A stretch of 64,000 nt of DNA from Enterobacter dykesii (GTDB lineage: Bacteria > Pseudomonadota > Gammaproteobacteria > Enterobacterales > Enterobacteriaceae): NCBI RefSeq assembly GCF_008364625.2, contig NZ_CP126604.1, forward strand, positions 2,480,001-2,544,000, written 5' to 3'. Position numbers and translations under genes: made by a program. Numbering within the stretch: the stretch's first letter is position 1; every line of letters begins with the position of its first letter. The notes beneath the pieces were generated by a model. It worked only from the letters and a program-made list of their open reading frames with translations, was not told where the DNA came from and searched no databases. Shown here piece by piece: positions 47,387-56,381 of this stretch.

Positions 47387-47887
47387 TTAATGTAAATACT
47401 GCTCAGGTTTTACCGAGGTTAAAATGGTAGGTGCGTACTCAAAAAGGCTAAACAGCTCTCGCAGCGCGCGGAAAAGTTTGTCGCGCCAATAACAGCCCTC
47501 TTCATTCAAACGCCAGTGCGGCATCATAAATTCCTGCTCTGTCAGTCCCGCATGAAGAAACAGTGATCGCCTTTGGCTAACGGTCAGGCGGCTGATGAAA
47601 GTTGCTTTTGACACGCCAAGTTGGCGGTGCCGGGCGAATGCATTTCTCAATTCATCAAGCGCGCAAACAAGACGCTCACGATCGGCTTCGGTCATTTCCT
47701 CTAAGCGCATGACAGAGTGGCGCTGTTTTAATTGAGCGTGGAAACAAACCGTAAGACGCTCCCGCTCCATCATCTGATTGTAAAAATCGCAAGTGTCCTG
47801 CCAGCGAGGCTGAGCCAAATACTTGCAGACCAGACCGCGAAGCGCTGTTGGTTGTTTCTGGATCACGTCCAGTGTCATTACCGTCAT
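47387..47887 (-). CDS. B: P2 gpB-like replication protein
   Basis: A 166-residue protein matching P2 gene B in length and place. It begins MTVMTLDVIQKQPTALRG and contains WQDTCDFYNQMMERERLTVCFHAQLKQRHSVM. P2 gpB loads the DnaB helicase during phage replication. The ATG at 47887 overlaps the preceding small gene by 4 bases (ATGA); a GTG two codons upstream is possible. With A destroyed it has no partner. Confidence 0.75.
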   Translation of the reverse strand: MTVMTLDVIQKQPTALRGLVCKYLAQPRWQDTCDFYNQMMERERLTVCFHAQLKQRHSVMRLEEMTEADRERLVCALDELRNAFARHRQLGVSKATFISRLTVSQRRSLFLHAGLTEQEFMMPHWRLNEEGCYWRDKLFRALRELFSLFEYAPTILTSVKPEQYLH

Positions 47888-48054
47888 AACCACAGTCCTC
47901 TCTTTTTGACCAGACGGCGAACCTTCTCGATAACGCCCGGCTTACGGGTTCGGATGATTATGCCCTTGCGGCCGCGACCGTGAGTGATGGTGAAGTTGAT
48001 CGGATTAGGGTTTTCTCTTCGAAGCAACTGTGCAATACAGCGAGGCTCTTTCAT
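47884..48054 (-). CDS. small basic phage early protein
   Basis: A 56-residue ORF read from the sequence: MKEPRCIAQLLRRENPNP..., with HGRGRKGIIIRTRKPGV and a basic end VRRLVKKRGLWL. It follows AAGGAGAATTT on the minus strand and is coupled to B by a 4-base overlap, strong support that it is real. It may correspond to the small genes of the P2/186 early operon that affect cell division, but I cannot establish that. Confidence 0.7.
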   Translation of the reverse strand: MKEPRCIAQLLRRENPNPINFTITHGRGRKGIIIRTRKPGVIEKVRRLVKKRGLWL

Positions 48055-48151
48055 AAATTCTCCTTAGGGAGTCGGGTTTTAACCATGCCCGACACATGGC
48101 CTTGTGATAGGATCGAATCGCCAAAAACAAGCCAATCACATGAGGTATTTC

Positions 48152-48340
48152 ATGACTAATCAACAAAATGATGAATTAATTGCCACTCTAAAATCAGCCA
48201 TTGCATTGGTTAATTCTTCCTCTGATGCGATCTCTAATCGTGAGAAGGCTGAGGAAATCAACAAACTGTCAATCCAGTTGAGAGAGGCAGTTCAATCTAA
48301 AATGCCTGTCACGCATAAAAGCTTTTTAGATATCAACTAA
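48152..48340 (+). CDS. 62-codon gene opposing the phage early operon
   Basis: MTNQQNDELIATLKSAIALVNSSSDAISN... is a 62-residue, mostly helical, soluble small protein ending HKSFLDIN. The ATG at 48152 follows GAGGT with 5 bases spacing. It runs on the plus strand, against all its neighbours, and ends 3 bases from the convergent small gene. Genes in this orientation can be expressed from a prophage while the early operon is silent. I do not recognise it. Confidence 0.55.
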   Translation: MTNQQNDELIATLKSAIALVNSSSDAISNREKAEEINKLSIQLREAVQSKMPVTHKSFLDIN

Positions 48341-48342
48341 GC

Positions 48343-48582
48343 TCAAATAATGGTGGGGTTTGCCATAACCCCACGTTCTTTTGCTAAAAATTCTAGATAC
48401 AGACCTGCAATCTCCTCATAGGCAACATCAAGTTCAAAAACTTCTCCCGACGTCAGATGCACCTCAACTTTGTCGGCTGTTTCAGTGCGCTCACGGATAG
48501 CGGCCACGCTTTTTAAGTCGATCAGCACCCGCATACCATTAGTGATATGACGAATGCAGCCATGCTTTATTGGTTTTGACAT
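48343..48582 (-). CDS. small phage early protein (P2 orf78 position)
   Basis: A 79-residue protein starting MSKPIKHGCIRHITNGMRVLIDL, with a beta-rich middle (SVAAIRERTETADKVEVHLTSGEVFELDV) and an acidic end. It is the second gene of the early operon, between cox and B, where P2 has orf78. The ATG follows GAGAAATTGC. Function unknown. Confidence 0.75.
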   Translation of the reverse strand: MSKPIKHGCIRHITNGMRVLIDLKSVAAIRERTETADKVEVHLTSGEVFELDVAYEEIAGLYLEFLAKERGVMANPTII

Positions 48583-48623
48583 GCAATTTCTCGATTGAAT
48601 TTGAATGGATTAGATGAATTTAA

Positions 48624-48902
48624 TCACCGTGAAGGTTGACCTAAGCCGAGCCACATCAGCCAACCATCGCGAATTTCTTTAGGACGGCTGTCATAAGCCA
48701 TCTTCATTCCTTTGTTCCATGCAGGCAGGTAGACCCAATATTCCCCTGCTCTACCGCTTGTTGATTGTGGGTCAGTCATCTCAACTACTGGCAGCTTTCC
48801 TTTCTCAATCATTCCTTTTACGGCAGCAGGAGTTTTGCCTATCAGACGCGCAAACTCCTGATACGGAACCGCGTCCGTGCTACTTACAAGCTGGTTGTTC
48901 AT
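48624..48902 (-). CDS. cox: Cox, excisionase and lysis-lysogeny regulator
   Basis: A 92-residue homologue of P2 Cox (91 aa): AVPYQEFARLIGKTPAAVKGMIEKGKLPV is the DNA-binding part and AGEYWVYLPAWNKGMKMAY the conserved core. Cox represses the repressor promoter and directs excision with integrase. The ATG at 48902 follows AAAGGAG. It is the first gene of the early operon, divergent from C. Confidence 0.95.
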   Translation of the reverse strand: MNNQLVSSTDAVPYQEFARLIGKTPAAVKGMIEKGKLPVVEMTDPQSTSGRAGEYWVYLPAWNKGMKMAYDSRPKEIRDGWLMWLGLGQPSR

Positions 48903-49022
48903 CTGTTACGATTCTCCTTTAGTGCATTTAATTGCTCATAAAGGGCTTTAATTGCCTATAGCTAAACCCCATAAAAAGGAATTAATTTCCTTATAAGGGA
49001 ATAATCATCGTATGGAGGATTT
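48903..49022. promoter_or_regulatory. lysis-lysogeny switch between cox and C
   Basis: A 120-base divergent control region. TTTAATTGC occurs twice as a direct repeat, at 48928-48936 and 48948-48956, 20 bases apart. P2 repressor operators are also direct repeats with about two helical turns between them, so these are likely the C operators over the early promoter. AAGGAATTAATTTCCTT at about 48976-48992 is a near palindrome. Confidence 0.7.
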
Positions 49023-49322
49023 ATGTCAACCCCGATAAATGAAAAAATAAAACTCATAAGGGAGTCAGAACGCTTAAATAGAAAGGAAATCAGTGAGTTA
49101 ACTGGAATAGCATATGGTTCATTTTGTGGATACGAAGCTGGGGATAAAAAACCGGGTGTCGAGCCCATAATGAGAATCCTTCAACATCCTCGTTTCACCA
49201 AGTACACCTTATGGTTTATGACTGACCAAATAGCACCCGAAGCTGGGCAGATTGCACCGGCTCTCGCGCACTTTGGGCAGCAGACAACAACGTCACCCCA
49301 CTCAGACCAGAAAACTGGCTAA
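49023..49322 (+). CDS. C: P2-type immunity repressor C
   Basis: A 99-residue repressor, the same length as P2 C. The N-terminal helix-turn-helix is KIKLIRESERLNRKEISELTGIAYGSFCGYE, and FTKYTLWFMTDQIAPEAGQIAPAL is the dimer region of the family. P2 C has no LexA-like cleavage domain, so the prophage is not directly SOS inducible. The start follows GGAGGATTT. It looks intact and should keep the early operon silent. Confidence 0.94.
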   Translation: MSTPINEKIKLIRESERLNRKEISELTGIAYGSFCGYEAGDKKPGVEPIMRILQHPRFTKYTLWFMTDQIAPEAGQIAPALAHFGQQTTTSPHSDQKTG

Positions 49323-49418
49323 CCATTTACGGCGCTTATTTGTGCAGTAAATGCGCAGTGAGTTTTTGCTATTTAAATCAGGAAATTGAAGTACGCAGTA
49401 ACATCATCGGGAGGCTTT

Positions 49419-50429
49419 ATGTCTGTTAAAAAGCTCGATGATGGTCGATATGAAGTGGACATTAGACCGACCGGGCGTAACGGAAAACGCATCCGTCGGA
49501 AGTTCGACAAGAAAAGCGAGGCGATGGCTTTTGAAAAACATACTCAATATAACCATCACTCAAAGGAATGGCTTTCAAAACCAACGGACAAACGCCAATT
49601 GTCGGAACTGAAAGAGTTATGGTGGAAGCTGAAAGGTAAACATGAGGAGCACGGTCAATCGTATCTCAGGAAAATTGAGCGTTTCGAAACGATGACCGGA
49701 AACCCGTGCGCTTTCCAGATCACCAAGAGCCTGATAACGCAATATTGTGCTCAACGTCGGGGTGAAGGTATTAAGCCAACTACCATCAACCGCGACCTGA
49801 TCACGCTAGGTGGGATGTTCACAACCCTGATTGAGTCAGAACTGTATAACGGTGAGCATCCATTCAGGGGATTCAAAAAACTGAAAGAGCAGACAGCCGA
49901 AACGGGCTATCTCACTCTTGAGGAAATTGACGCCTTACTTGCTGCGCTCTCAGGTGATAATCGTAAAATTGCGGTTTTGTGTTTGAGTACCGGAGCAAGA
50001 TGGGGAGAAGCTGCGCGATTGAAGGCGGAGAATGTGATTCATAACCGGGTGTCTTTCATTAAGACGAAAACCAACACACCGCGCACGGTCCCGATCTCTG
50101 ATGACGTTGCGGCTTACGTAGTCGGCAAAACACGAGGTTTTCTGTTTCCTGAGGCCAGTTATGCTGACTTCAGGCGAACCCTCAAAGAGGTTAAGCCCGA
50201 TTTACCGGCCGGACAAGCAACACATGCGCTACGACACTCTTTCGCGACGCACTTTATGATTAACGGGGGCAACATCATCACACTGCAGAGGATCTTAGGT
50301 CATACGAAAATTGCGCAGACAATGGTCTATGCGCACTTCGCTCCTCAGTACCTGCAGGACGCGATTTCGCTTAACCCGTTGAAGGGTGCTAATGGTGGTC
50401 AGAATGTCCACAATGTGTCCACACCCTAG
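49419..50429 (+). CDS. int: P2-like tyrosine-recombinase integrase
   Basis: A 336-residue integrase (P2 Int 337). Residues 1-60 are the arm-binding domain (MSVKKLDDGRYEVDIRP), and the catalytic domain holds Arg in LSTGARWGEA, the His-Arg pair in THALRHSFATH, His in LGHTKIAQT and the Tyr nucleophile in MVYAHFAPQYL. The ATG at 49419 follows GGGAGGC; the frame extends 11 codons upstream. It is next to attR and probably functional. Confidence 0.95.
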   Translation: MSVKKLDDGRYEVDIRPTGRNGKRIRRKFDKKSEAMAFEKHTQYNHHSKEWLSKPTDKRQLSELKELWWKLKGKHEEHGQSYLRKIERFETMTGNPCAFQITKSLITQYCAQRRGEGIKPTTINRDLITLGGMFTTLIESELYNGEHPFRGFKKLKEQTAETGYLTLEEIDALLAALSGDNRKIAVLCLSTGARWGEAARLKAENVIHNRVSFIKTKTNTPRTVPISDDVAAYVVGKTRGFLFPEASYADFRRTLKEVKPDLPAGQATHALRHSFATHFMINGGNIITLQRILGHTKIAQTMVYAHFAPQYLQDAISLNPLKGANGGQNVHNVSTP

Positions 50430-50510
50430 CCGCTTTTTATGGCTTTTGACTGCTAGTAGTAAAACGTGAAGCCTTGTCTGGCGCGGCTTTCCAGTTACGC
50501 CAGACATAAA

Positions 50511-50532
50511 AAAGGCTCCCTCAGGAGCCTTT
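50511..50532. repeat. attR: 22-bp repeat and leuE terminator
   Basis: Second copy of the repeat at 35584-35605. It lies 8 bases from the leuE stop and serves as its terminator on the minus strand. Bases outside the 22 differ between the copies. Confidence 0.85.
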
Positions 50533-50539
50533 CTAACCA

Positions 50540-51175
50540 TCAATGTAGCGATGCCAACCTCGCAGCAAACCCGACAAACAGCAGCCCTATCAGCCCGTTC
50601 CCCAGCTTTGCCAGTTTCTTTTTCGTTTTCAGATAACGCGTGACAAACGTGCCTGAGAAGATCAGGAAACTCATATACATGAAGCTTATCAACTCCAGCG
50701 TCGTCGCGAGGATCAGGAAAGAGGTGCCGGTGCTCTGCGCATTCACGTCAATGAACTGAACGAAGAACGATACGTAGAACAGAATCGCTTTGGGATTGGT
50801 CAGGCTTAATACCAGCGAACGTTTCATGATCATACTGGCCGGTTCAGGGCCGCTCTCATGCGCGTTTTTCTGGCGGTTCACCACCGACCAGAGCATTTTG
50901 CCGCCCAGCCAGAGCAGATAGAAAGCTCCGAGATAGCGCACGATATTAAACAGTACCGGCGTGGTCTGGATTAATGCTGCGACGCCCGCCCAGGCCAGAA
51001 ACATCAGCACCGCATCGCCGATAAATACGCCTGTGGCGGCAAGATACCCTTTTTTAACGCCGTGACCGATCCCGGTTTTTAGCACAAACAGGGTATTCGG
51101 CCCTGGCACCAGCACGATAAAAAACGCGCCGACAACATACGTCCAGAAATTCAGTACGCCAAACTCCGCAAACAC
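50540..51175 (-). CDS. leuE: LeuE-like amino-acid exporter (LysE/RhtB family)
   Basis: A 211-residue exporter with six membrane segments and the family motif [15 protein letters not shown] near the N-terminus. It matches E. coli LeuE (YeaS), which exports leucine and related amino acids, in length and in [19 protein letters not shown]-type ending. I chose the GTG at 51175 ([12 protein letters not shown]) after AAAGGAGGGAGAA; a longer frame to 51262 has no homology. In E. coli leuE lies elsewhere. Confidence 0.88.
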   Translation of the reverse strand: MFAEFGVLNFWTYVVGAFFIVLVPGPNTLFVLKTGIGHGVKKGYLAATGVFIGDAVLMFLAWAGVAALIQTTPVLFNIVRYLGAFYLLWLGGKMLWSVVNRQKNAHESGPEPASMIMKRSLVLSLTNPKAILFYVSFFVQFIDVNAQSTGTSFLILATTLELISFMYMSFLIFSGTFVTRYLKTKKKLAKLGNGLIGLLFVGFAARLASLH

Positions 51176-51256
51176 TTCTCCCTCCTTTTGCTCAATACAA
51201 CAGGAATATCGCTGCAAATACGCTATTCCTAAAAAATCAGATGCTATAAAATCAGC

Positions 51257-51276
51257 GGGCACCGGTTACGGTGCCC
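51257..51276 (-). terminator. yciY terminator
   Basis: GGGCACC-GGTTAC-GGTGCCC, a 7-bp stem 8 bases after yciY on the minus strand, followed there by TGATTTTAT. Confidence 0.65.
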
Positions 51277-51284
51277 TCATGGAT

Positions 51285-51458
51285 TCAGATATCCTGGACT
51301 GCGAACAGCAACGCATTGCGATGCCGGGTCAATCCACATTTTCTGATGGCGTGAATACGCATATTGCGGCGGGATTGTGCTTCCAGCCAACGAGCCTTGC
51401 GACGACTCACCTGTCGCAACATGCGCCAGCGCCCTACTTCTGTTCTACTGCGCTTCAT
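51285..51458 (-). CDS. yciY: YciY, small basic protein
   Basis: A 57-residue ORF read from the sequence, beginning MKRSRTEVGRWRMLRQ and containing RRKARWLEAQSRRNMRIH; E. coli YciY has the same length and nearly the same N-terminal half. It is extremely basic and may bind nucleic acid. Function unknown. It is divergent from clsA, 158 bases away, and followed by a terminator. The 158 bases hold the clsA and yciY promoters. Confidence 0.85.
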   Translation of the reverse strand: MKRSRTEVGRWRMLRQVSRRKARWLEAQSRRNMRIHAIRKCGLTRHRNALLFAVQDI

Positions 51459-51616
51459 GTCTACAACTCTTTCTCTAACACTTTTTCTCTAAAAGAAAGG
51501 CCATTATAAACCCAACCCGGCAGCAAACCAGCGCTTTTACCTGGCGTTTTTATTTGCCAGATGAATCCTGATGCGTACACTCATAACAATACGCTTTCAA
51601 AAGGATTTTTTTACCT

Positions 51617-53077
51617 ATGACAACCTTCTACACCGTGGTGAGTTGGCTGGTCATTCTGGGATACTGGCTGTTAATCGCGGGTGTGACATTACGCATCCTG
51701 ATGAAGCGCAGAGCCGTACCCTCTGCCATGGCCTGGCTTCTGATCATTTATATCCTCCCGCTGGTGGGAATTATTGCCTATCTCTCTTTCGGTGAGCTTC
51801 ATCTGGGTAAACGCCGCGCCGAGCGCGCCCGTGCCATGTGGCCCTCCACCGCGAAGTGGCTGAACGACCTTAAAGCCTGCAAACATATCTTTGCCGAGGA
51901 GAATAGCAGCGTCGCCTCCTCACTGTTTAAGCTGTGCGAGCGCCGCCAGGGTATTGGAGGCGTTAAGGGCAATCAACTGCAGCTGCTGACCTCGTCCGAC
52001 GACGTCATGCAGGCGTTAATCCGCGATATTCAGCTGGCTCGTCATAATATCGAGATGGTTTTTTATATCTGGCAGCCCGGCGGGATGGCTGATCAGGTCG
52101 CTGAGTCGCTGATGGCCGCCGCGCGGCGCGGCATTCACTGCCGCCTGATGCTCGACTCCGCGGGTAGCGTGGCATTTTTCCGTAGCCCCTGGGCCGGCAT
52201 GATGCGTAATGCCGGGATCGAAGTGGTTGAAGCGCTGAAGGTAAATCTCCTGCGCGTGTTTCTGCGCCGGATGGATCTCCGTCAGCATCGCAAAATGGTC
52301 ATGATCGATAACTATATTGCCTACACCGGTAGTATGAATATGGTTGATCCGCGCTTCTTCAAGCAGGACTCGGGCGTAGGTCAATGGGTGGATTTGATGG
52401 CGCGAATGGAAGGTCCGATTGCCACCTCGATGGGCATCGTTTATTCCTGCGACTGGGAGATTGAAACCGGCAAACGTATCCTGCCGCCACCGCCGGACGG
52501 CAATATTATGCCGTTTGAAGAGGCCAGCGGTCACACCATTCATACCATTGCTTCAGGGCCGGGCTTCCCGGAGGACTTAATTCATCAGGCGCTGCTGACG
52601 GCAACCTACTCGGCGCGTGAATATCTGATCATGACGACGCCCTACTTTGTCCCCAGCGACGACCTCCTGCACGCGATTTGTACCGCCGCGCAGCGCGGTG
52701 TCGATGTCAGCATCATTTTGCCACGCAAAAATGACTCCCTACTGGTGGGCTGGGCCAGCCGGGCATTCTTCAGCGAACTGCTGGCCGCAGGTGTAAAAAT
52801 TTACCAGTTTGAAGGCGGATTGCTCCACACCAAGAGCGTTCTCGTCGACGGTGAGCTGAGCCTGGTGGGCACGGTCAACCTGGACATGCGCAGCCTCTGG
52901 CTTAACTTTGAAATCACGCTGGTCATTGATGATGCCGGCTTTGGCGGCGACCTCGCAGCGGTGCAGGATGATTATATCTCCCGCTCGCGGCTGCTGGATG
53001 CCAGACTGTGGGTAAAACGTCCGCTGTGGCAGAGAATTGCCGAACGACTGTTTTACTTCTTTAGTCCGTTGCTGTAA
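51617..53077 (+). CDS. clsA: cardiolipin synthase A
   Basis: A 486-residue phospholipase D-family enzyme that joins two phosphatidylglycerols to make cardiolipin. Two membrane segments lie at residues 5-28 and 36-58. The two HKD motifs are [18 protein letters not shown] near residue 224 and [18 protein letters not shown] near residue 404. Length equals E. coli ClsA. The stop is 33 bases from yciU, so the pair is one transcript as in E. coli. Confidence 0.97.
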   Translation: MTTFYTVVSWLVILGYWLLIAGVTLRILMKRRAVPSAMAWLLIIYILPLVGIIAYLSFGELHLGKRRAERARAMWPSTAKWLNDLKACKHIFAEENSSVASSLFKLCERRQGIGGVKGNQLQLLTSSDDVMQALIRDIQLARHNIEMVFYIWQPGGMADQVAESLMAAARRGIHCRLMLDSAGSVAFFRSPWAGMMRNAGIEVVEALKVNLLRVFLRRMDLRQHRKMVMIDNYIAYTGSMNMVDPRFFKQDSGVGQWVDLMARMEGPIATSMGIVYSCDWEIETGKRILPPPPDGNIMPFEEASGHTIHTIASGPGFPEDLIHQALLTATYSAREYLIMTTPYFVPSDDLLHAICTAAQRGVDVSIILPRKNDSLLVGWASRAFFSELLAAGVKIYQFEGGLLHTKSVLVDGELSLVGTVNLDMRSLWLNFEITLVIDDAGFGGDLAAVQDDYISRSRLLDARLWVKRPLWQRIAERLFYFFSPLL

Positions 53078-53440
<363 letters not shown>

Positions 53441-53441
53441 T

Positions 53442-53469
53442 AAAAAAGGCTGCGATTGCAGCCTTTTTT
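53442..53469. terminator. shared terminator between yciU and the channel gene
   Basis: AAAAAAGGCTGC-GATT-GCAGCCTTTTTT, a perfect 12-bp stem between convergent genes, starting two bases after the yciU stop. Confidence 0.88.
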
Positions 53470-53471
53470 AT

Positions 53472-54308
53472 TTACTCCGGTAATTTACTGCCGCAGCGGT
53501 GACAAAACCGCGCGTCGTGTTGATGTTCGCCCTGCTGGCAATGAGGACACTTGCGCTGCTGCTTGCGGCTCTGAAAGGCGCTGCTCATGTGTGTGGTAAT
53601 AAGTCCCGTCGGGATCGCAATGACCGAATAGCCAATCAAAATCAACACAGATGCCACGATGCGGCCCAGTGGCGTATGGGGCGTAATATCACCGTAACCC
53701 ACGGTCGTGACGGTCACAATGGCCCAGTAGACGGACGCATTGAGCGTCGTAAAGCCATATTTGGGCCCTTCTATTAAATACATCAGCGCGCCAAAAACAA
53801 TCATGACGATGGCAATAAACGAGTAGAACAAAATAAGCTGATGCCGGGCGCTGACGATTGCGCTCCAGAACACGCGCAATGATGGCATAAAGCGCAGTAA
53901 TTTTAGAATACGTAAGACGCGAATAACGCGCATCGCTCGCCAGGCAAAGACATAGCTCAGGCTGATTTCCGGCCACAGCCACATGACGTAGAGCGGCAGA
54001 ATGGTGGCTAAATCAATAAATCCCCAGAAGCTGAAAACATATCGGGCCGGGTTTGGCCAGGCAATCACTCTGAGCAGATATTCAGCGGTAAAAACCAGGG
54101 TAATCGCCAGCTCAAGCCAGACAAAGATATGCCATTCGTCAAACGTCAGGTGGTATTGCGTCCCGGCACCCGATTCAATAAAGATGACAACCACGCTGAG
54201 GAGCGCAAATAAACCGCACAGACCTTCAAAGCGTCGCCCGGAAACCGTTTCAGGATCGAATAAAAAATGATATAGCCGCCGACGGGCTGACGTGAATAAA
54301 CGCGACAC
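53472..54308 (-). CDS. Kch-like voltage-gated potassium channel with C-terminal zinc ribbon
   Basis: A 278-residue six-helix ion channel. S4 is visible as RAMRVIRVLRILKLLRF, and the selectivity filter as TVTTVGYGD before the last helix. Unlike E. coli Kch (417 aa) there is no RCK nucleotide-binding domain; after S6 comes a short tail with a four-cysteine zinc ribbon, CPHC and CHRCGSKLPE. The GTG at 54308 follows GAGGTTACT and starts VSRLFTSARRR; the frame is open 41 codons upstream, inside the opp terminator. It occupies the kch position near opp but is a different channel type. Confidence 0.8.
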   Translation of the reverse strand: MSRLFTSARRRLYHFLFDPETVSGRRFEGLCGLFALLSVVVIFIESGAGTQYHLTFDEWHIFVWLELAITLVFTAEYLLRVIAWPNPARYVFSFWGFIDLATILPLYVMWLWPEISLSYVFAWRAMRVIRVLRILKLLRFMPSLRVFWSAIVSARHQLILFYSFIAIVMIVFGALMYLIEGPKYGFTTLNASVYWAIVTVTTVGYGDITPHTPLGRIVASVLILIGYSVIAIPTGLITTHMSSAFQSRKQQRKCPHCQQGEHQHDARFCHRCGSKLPE

Positions 54309-54326
54309 AGTAACCTCGCAAAAAAT

Positions 54327-54351
54327 AAGGGCTGACATCATGTCAGCCCTT
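54327..54351 (-). terminator. opp operon terminator
   Basis: AAGGGCTGACA-TCA-TGTCAGCCCTT, a perfect 11-bp stem 5 bases after the oppF stop, followed on the minus strand by ATTTTTTGC. Confidence 0.88.
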
Positions 54352-54355
54352 GCGA

Positions 54356-55360
54356 TTATAACGGGTCTACTTTCAGGCAGGAAACCGCATGTCGGAAACT
54401 GCCTTCGAGAACCGGTCGCGTTTTTGCACATTCCGGCCCGGCCATTGGGCAGCGCGTGCGGAAGACGCAGCCTGACGGTGGGTTAATCGGTGAGGGTAAT
54501 TCCCCTTCCAGAAGCTGGATGGTTTTATTCTTTTCCAGATCCGGATCGGGGATCGGCACCGCGGACATCAACGCTCTGGTGTAGGGGTGCAATGGATTAT
54601 GGTATACCTCGTCATAGGTGCCCAGCTCCACGGCATGCCCCAGATACATCACCAGCACGCGGTCAGAAATGTGTTTCACCACGGCCAGGTCATGCGCGAT
54701 AAAGATCAGCGACAGCCCCATTTCGCGCTGCAGCTTCTGCAGCAGGTTAACCACCTGCGCCTGAATGGACACGTCCAGCGCGGAAACCGGCTCATCGCAG
54801 ATAATCAGCTTCGGTTCGAGGATCAGCGCACGGGCAATACCAATACGCTGGCACTGACCGCCGGAGAACTCATGCGGATAGCGGTTGATGAGGTTTGGCA
54901 ACAGGCCGACTTTCATCATCATCGCCTTCACGCGATCGCGCACTTCCTGACGAGACATCTTTGGATGATAGGTCCGCAGCGGCTCGGCAATAATCTCGCC
55001 GATGGTCATACGCGGGTTTAATGATGCCAGCGGATCCTGGAAAATCATCTGGATATCGCTGCGCACCTCGCGCCACTCGTCGGGCTTCATGCCCAGCAGA
55101 TCTTTACCCAGCCAGGCCACTTTACCGTCGGTGGCTTTGACCAGGCCGATAATGGCTCGCGCAAAGGTCGATTTCCCGCAGCCGGATTCACCCACCACGC
55201 CCAGGGTTTCCCCTTCGTACAGGCGCAGCGTGACGCCATCCACCGCTTTCAGGGTCTTCGGCGGCTGCCAGAACCACTGTTTGCCGTCTTTAATATCGAA
55301 ATGCACCTTAAGGTCAGCAATTTCGAGCAGCACGTTGCGTTTTTCATCTAATGCGTTCAT
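54356..55360 (-). CDS. oppF: oligopeptide ABC transporter ATPase OppF
   Basis: A 334-residue ABC ATPase for oligopeptide import. Walker A is [14 protein letters not shown] near residue 60, the signature [16 protein letters not shown], and Walker [13 protein letters not shown]. The C-terminal oligopeptide-type domain has [12 protein letters not shown] with a cysteine cluster found in OppD/OppF proteins. It overlaps oppD by 4 bases. OppD and OppF form the ATPase pair under OppBC. Confidence 0.97.
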   Translation of the reverse strand: MNALDEKRNVLLEIADLKVHFDIKDGKQWFWQPPKTLKAVDGVTLRLYEGETLGVVGESGCGKSTFARAIIGLVKATDGKVAWLGKDLLGMKPDEWREVRSDIQMIFQDPLASLNPRMTIGEIIAEPLRTYHPKMSRQEVRDRVKAMMMKVGLLPNLINRYPHEFSGGQCQRIGIARALILEPKLIICDEPVSALDVSIQAQVVNLLQKLQREMGLSLIFIAHDLAVVKHISDRVLVMYLGHAVELGTYDEVYHNPLHPYTRALMSAVPIPDPDLEKNKTIQLLEGELPSPINPPSGCVFRTRCPMAGPECAKTRPVLEGSFRHAVSCLKVDPL

Positions 55361-56370
55361 ACCAGCTCCTCCTGCGGCTTAAAGCAGGCGCGCAGACGGC
55401 CTGGTGCAAACTCTTCCAGCGGCGGAGCGCTGTTGCAGATTTCCATCGCGTGCGGGCAGCGCGGCTGGAACGGACAGCCTTTCGGCAGACGCAGCAGGTT
55501 TGGCGGGTTGCCCGGAATGGTGAGCAGGGATTCCCCTTCCGCATCCAAACGCGGCACCGCATTCAACAGACCAATCGAGTACGGGTGCGCAGGCTGATAG
55601 AAGACATCGCGCGCTTTGCCGTATTCCATGGTACGACCGGCGTACATCACCAGCACTTTGTCGCAGATGCCGGCCACCACGCCCAGGTCGTGAGTAATCA
55701 TGATAATCGCCGTGTTGAACTCGCGCTTCAGCTCGTTCAACAGGGTCATGATTTGCGCCTGAACGGTAACGTCCAGCGCGGTGGTAGGTTCATCGGCAAT
55801 CAGCAGCTTTGGCCGGCACAGCAGCGCCATCGCAATCATCACGCGCTGACGCATACCGCCAGAAAATTCGTGCGGGAACATGCGCATACGCTTACGCGCT
55901 TCCGGCATTTTCACCGCATCGAGCATTTTGACCGACTCTTCAAAGGCCTCCGCTTTGCCCAGGCCTTTGTGCAGCATCAGGACTTCCATCAGCTGCTCGC
56001 CTACGCGCATATACGGGTTCAGCGAGGTCATCGGATCCTGGAAAATCATCGAAATCTGCTCAGCGCGCAGCTTGTTCAGCTCGTGTTCCGGCAGGTTAAG
56101 GATTTCACGACCGTTGAATTTCGCGGAACCGCCAATAACGCCGTTTGCGGCCAGCAGGCCCATCAGCGCAAAGGCGGTCTGGGATTTTCCGGAACCGGAT
56201 TCCCCTACGATCCCCAGCGTTTCACCCGCGCGCAGGTTGAAGTTGAGATCGTTGACGGCGGTAACATCCCCGTCCGGCGTTTTAAAGGTCACGCGGAGGT
56301 CTTTCACATCCAGCAGAAGATTATTCTGCTGTTGCGCCTGTGGCGCAGTGGCCGTTTCAATAATTGTCAT
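55357..56370 (-). CDS. oppD: oligopeptide ABC transporter ATPase OppD
   Basis: A 337-residue ABC ATPase paired with OppF. Walker [15 protein letters not shown] is near residue 55, the signature [16 protein letters not shown], Walker [13 protein letters not shown], and the C-terminal [14 protein letters not shown] carries the cysteine set of the family. Length equals E. coli OppD. It lies 11 bases after oppC. Confidence 0.97.
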   Translation of the reverse strand: MTIIETATAPQAQQQNNLLLDVKDLRVTFKTPDGDVTAVNDLNFNLRAGETLGIVGESGSGKSQTAFALMGLLAANGVIGGSAKFNGREILNLPEHELNKLRAEQISMIFQDPMTSLNPYMRVGEQLMEVLMLHKGLGKAEAFEESVKMLDAVKMPEARKRMRMFPHEFSGGMRQRVMIAMALLCRPKLLIADEPTTALDVTVQAQIMTLLNELKREFNTAIIMITHDLGVVAGICDKVLVMYAGRTMEYGKARDVFYQPAHPYSIGLLNAVPRLDAEGESLLTIPGNPPNLLRLPKGCPFQPRCPHAMEICNSAPPLEEFAPGRLRACFKPQEELV

Positions 56371-56381
56371 GACGGCGCTCC

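Larger units (their letters stand above)
35584..50532. mobile_element. degraded P2-like prophage (about 14.9 kb)
   Basis: Bounded by the 22-bp direct repeats, with int next to the right repeat and ogr plus one cargo gene at the left. From left to right on the minus strand: peptidase, ogr, D, U, T, E/E', FII, a K'-FI' fusion, Y, X, L, M, an A'-N' fusion, two small early genes (one split by an IS3-family element), B, two small early genes, cox; on the plus strand C and int. Missing against P2: most of A, the tin-old-cos region, Q, P, O, most of N, most of K, lysABC, R, S, V, W, J, I, H, G and the start of FI. It cannot make particles; excision might still work since int, cox and both att sites look intact. 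Confidence 0.92.
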
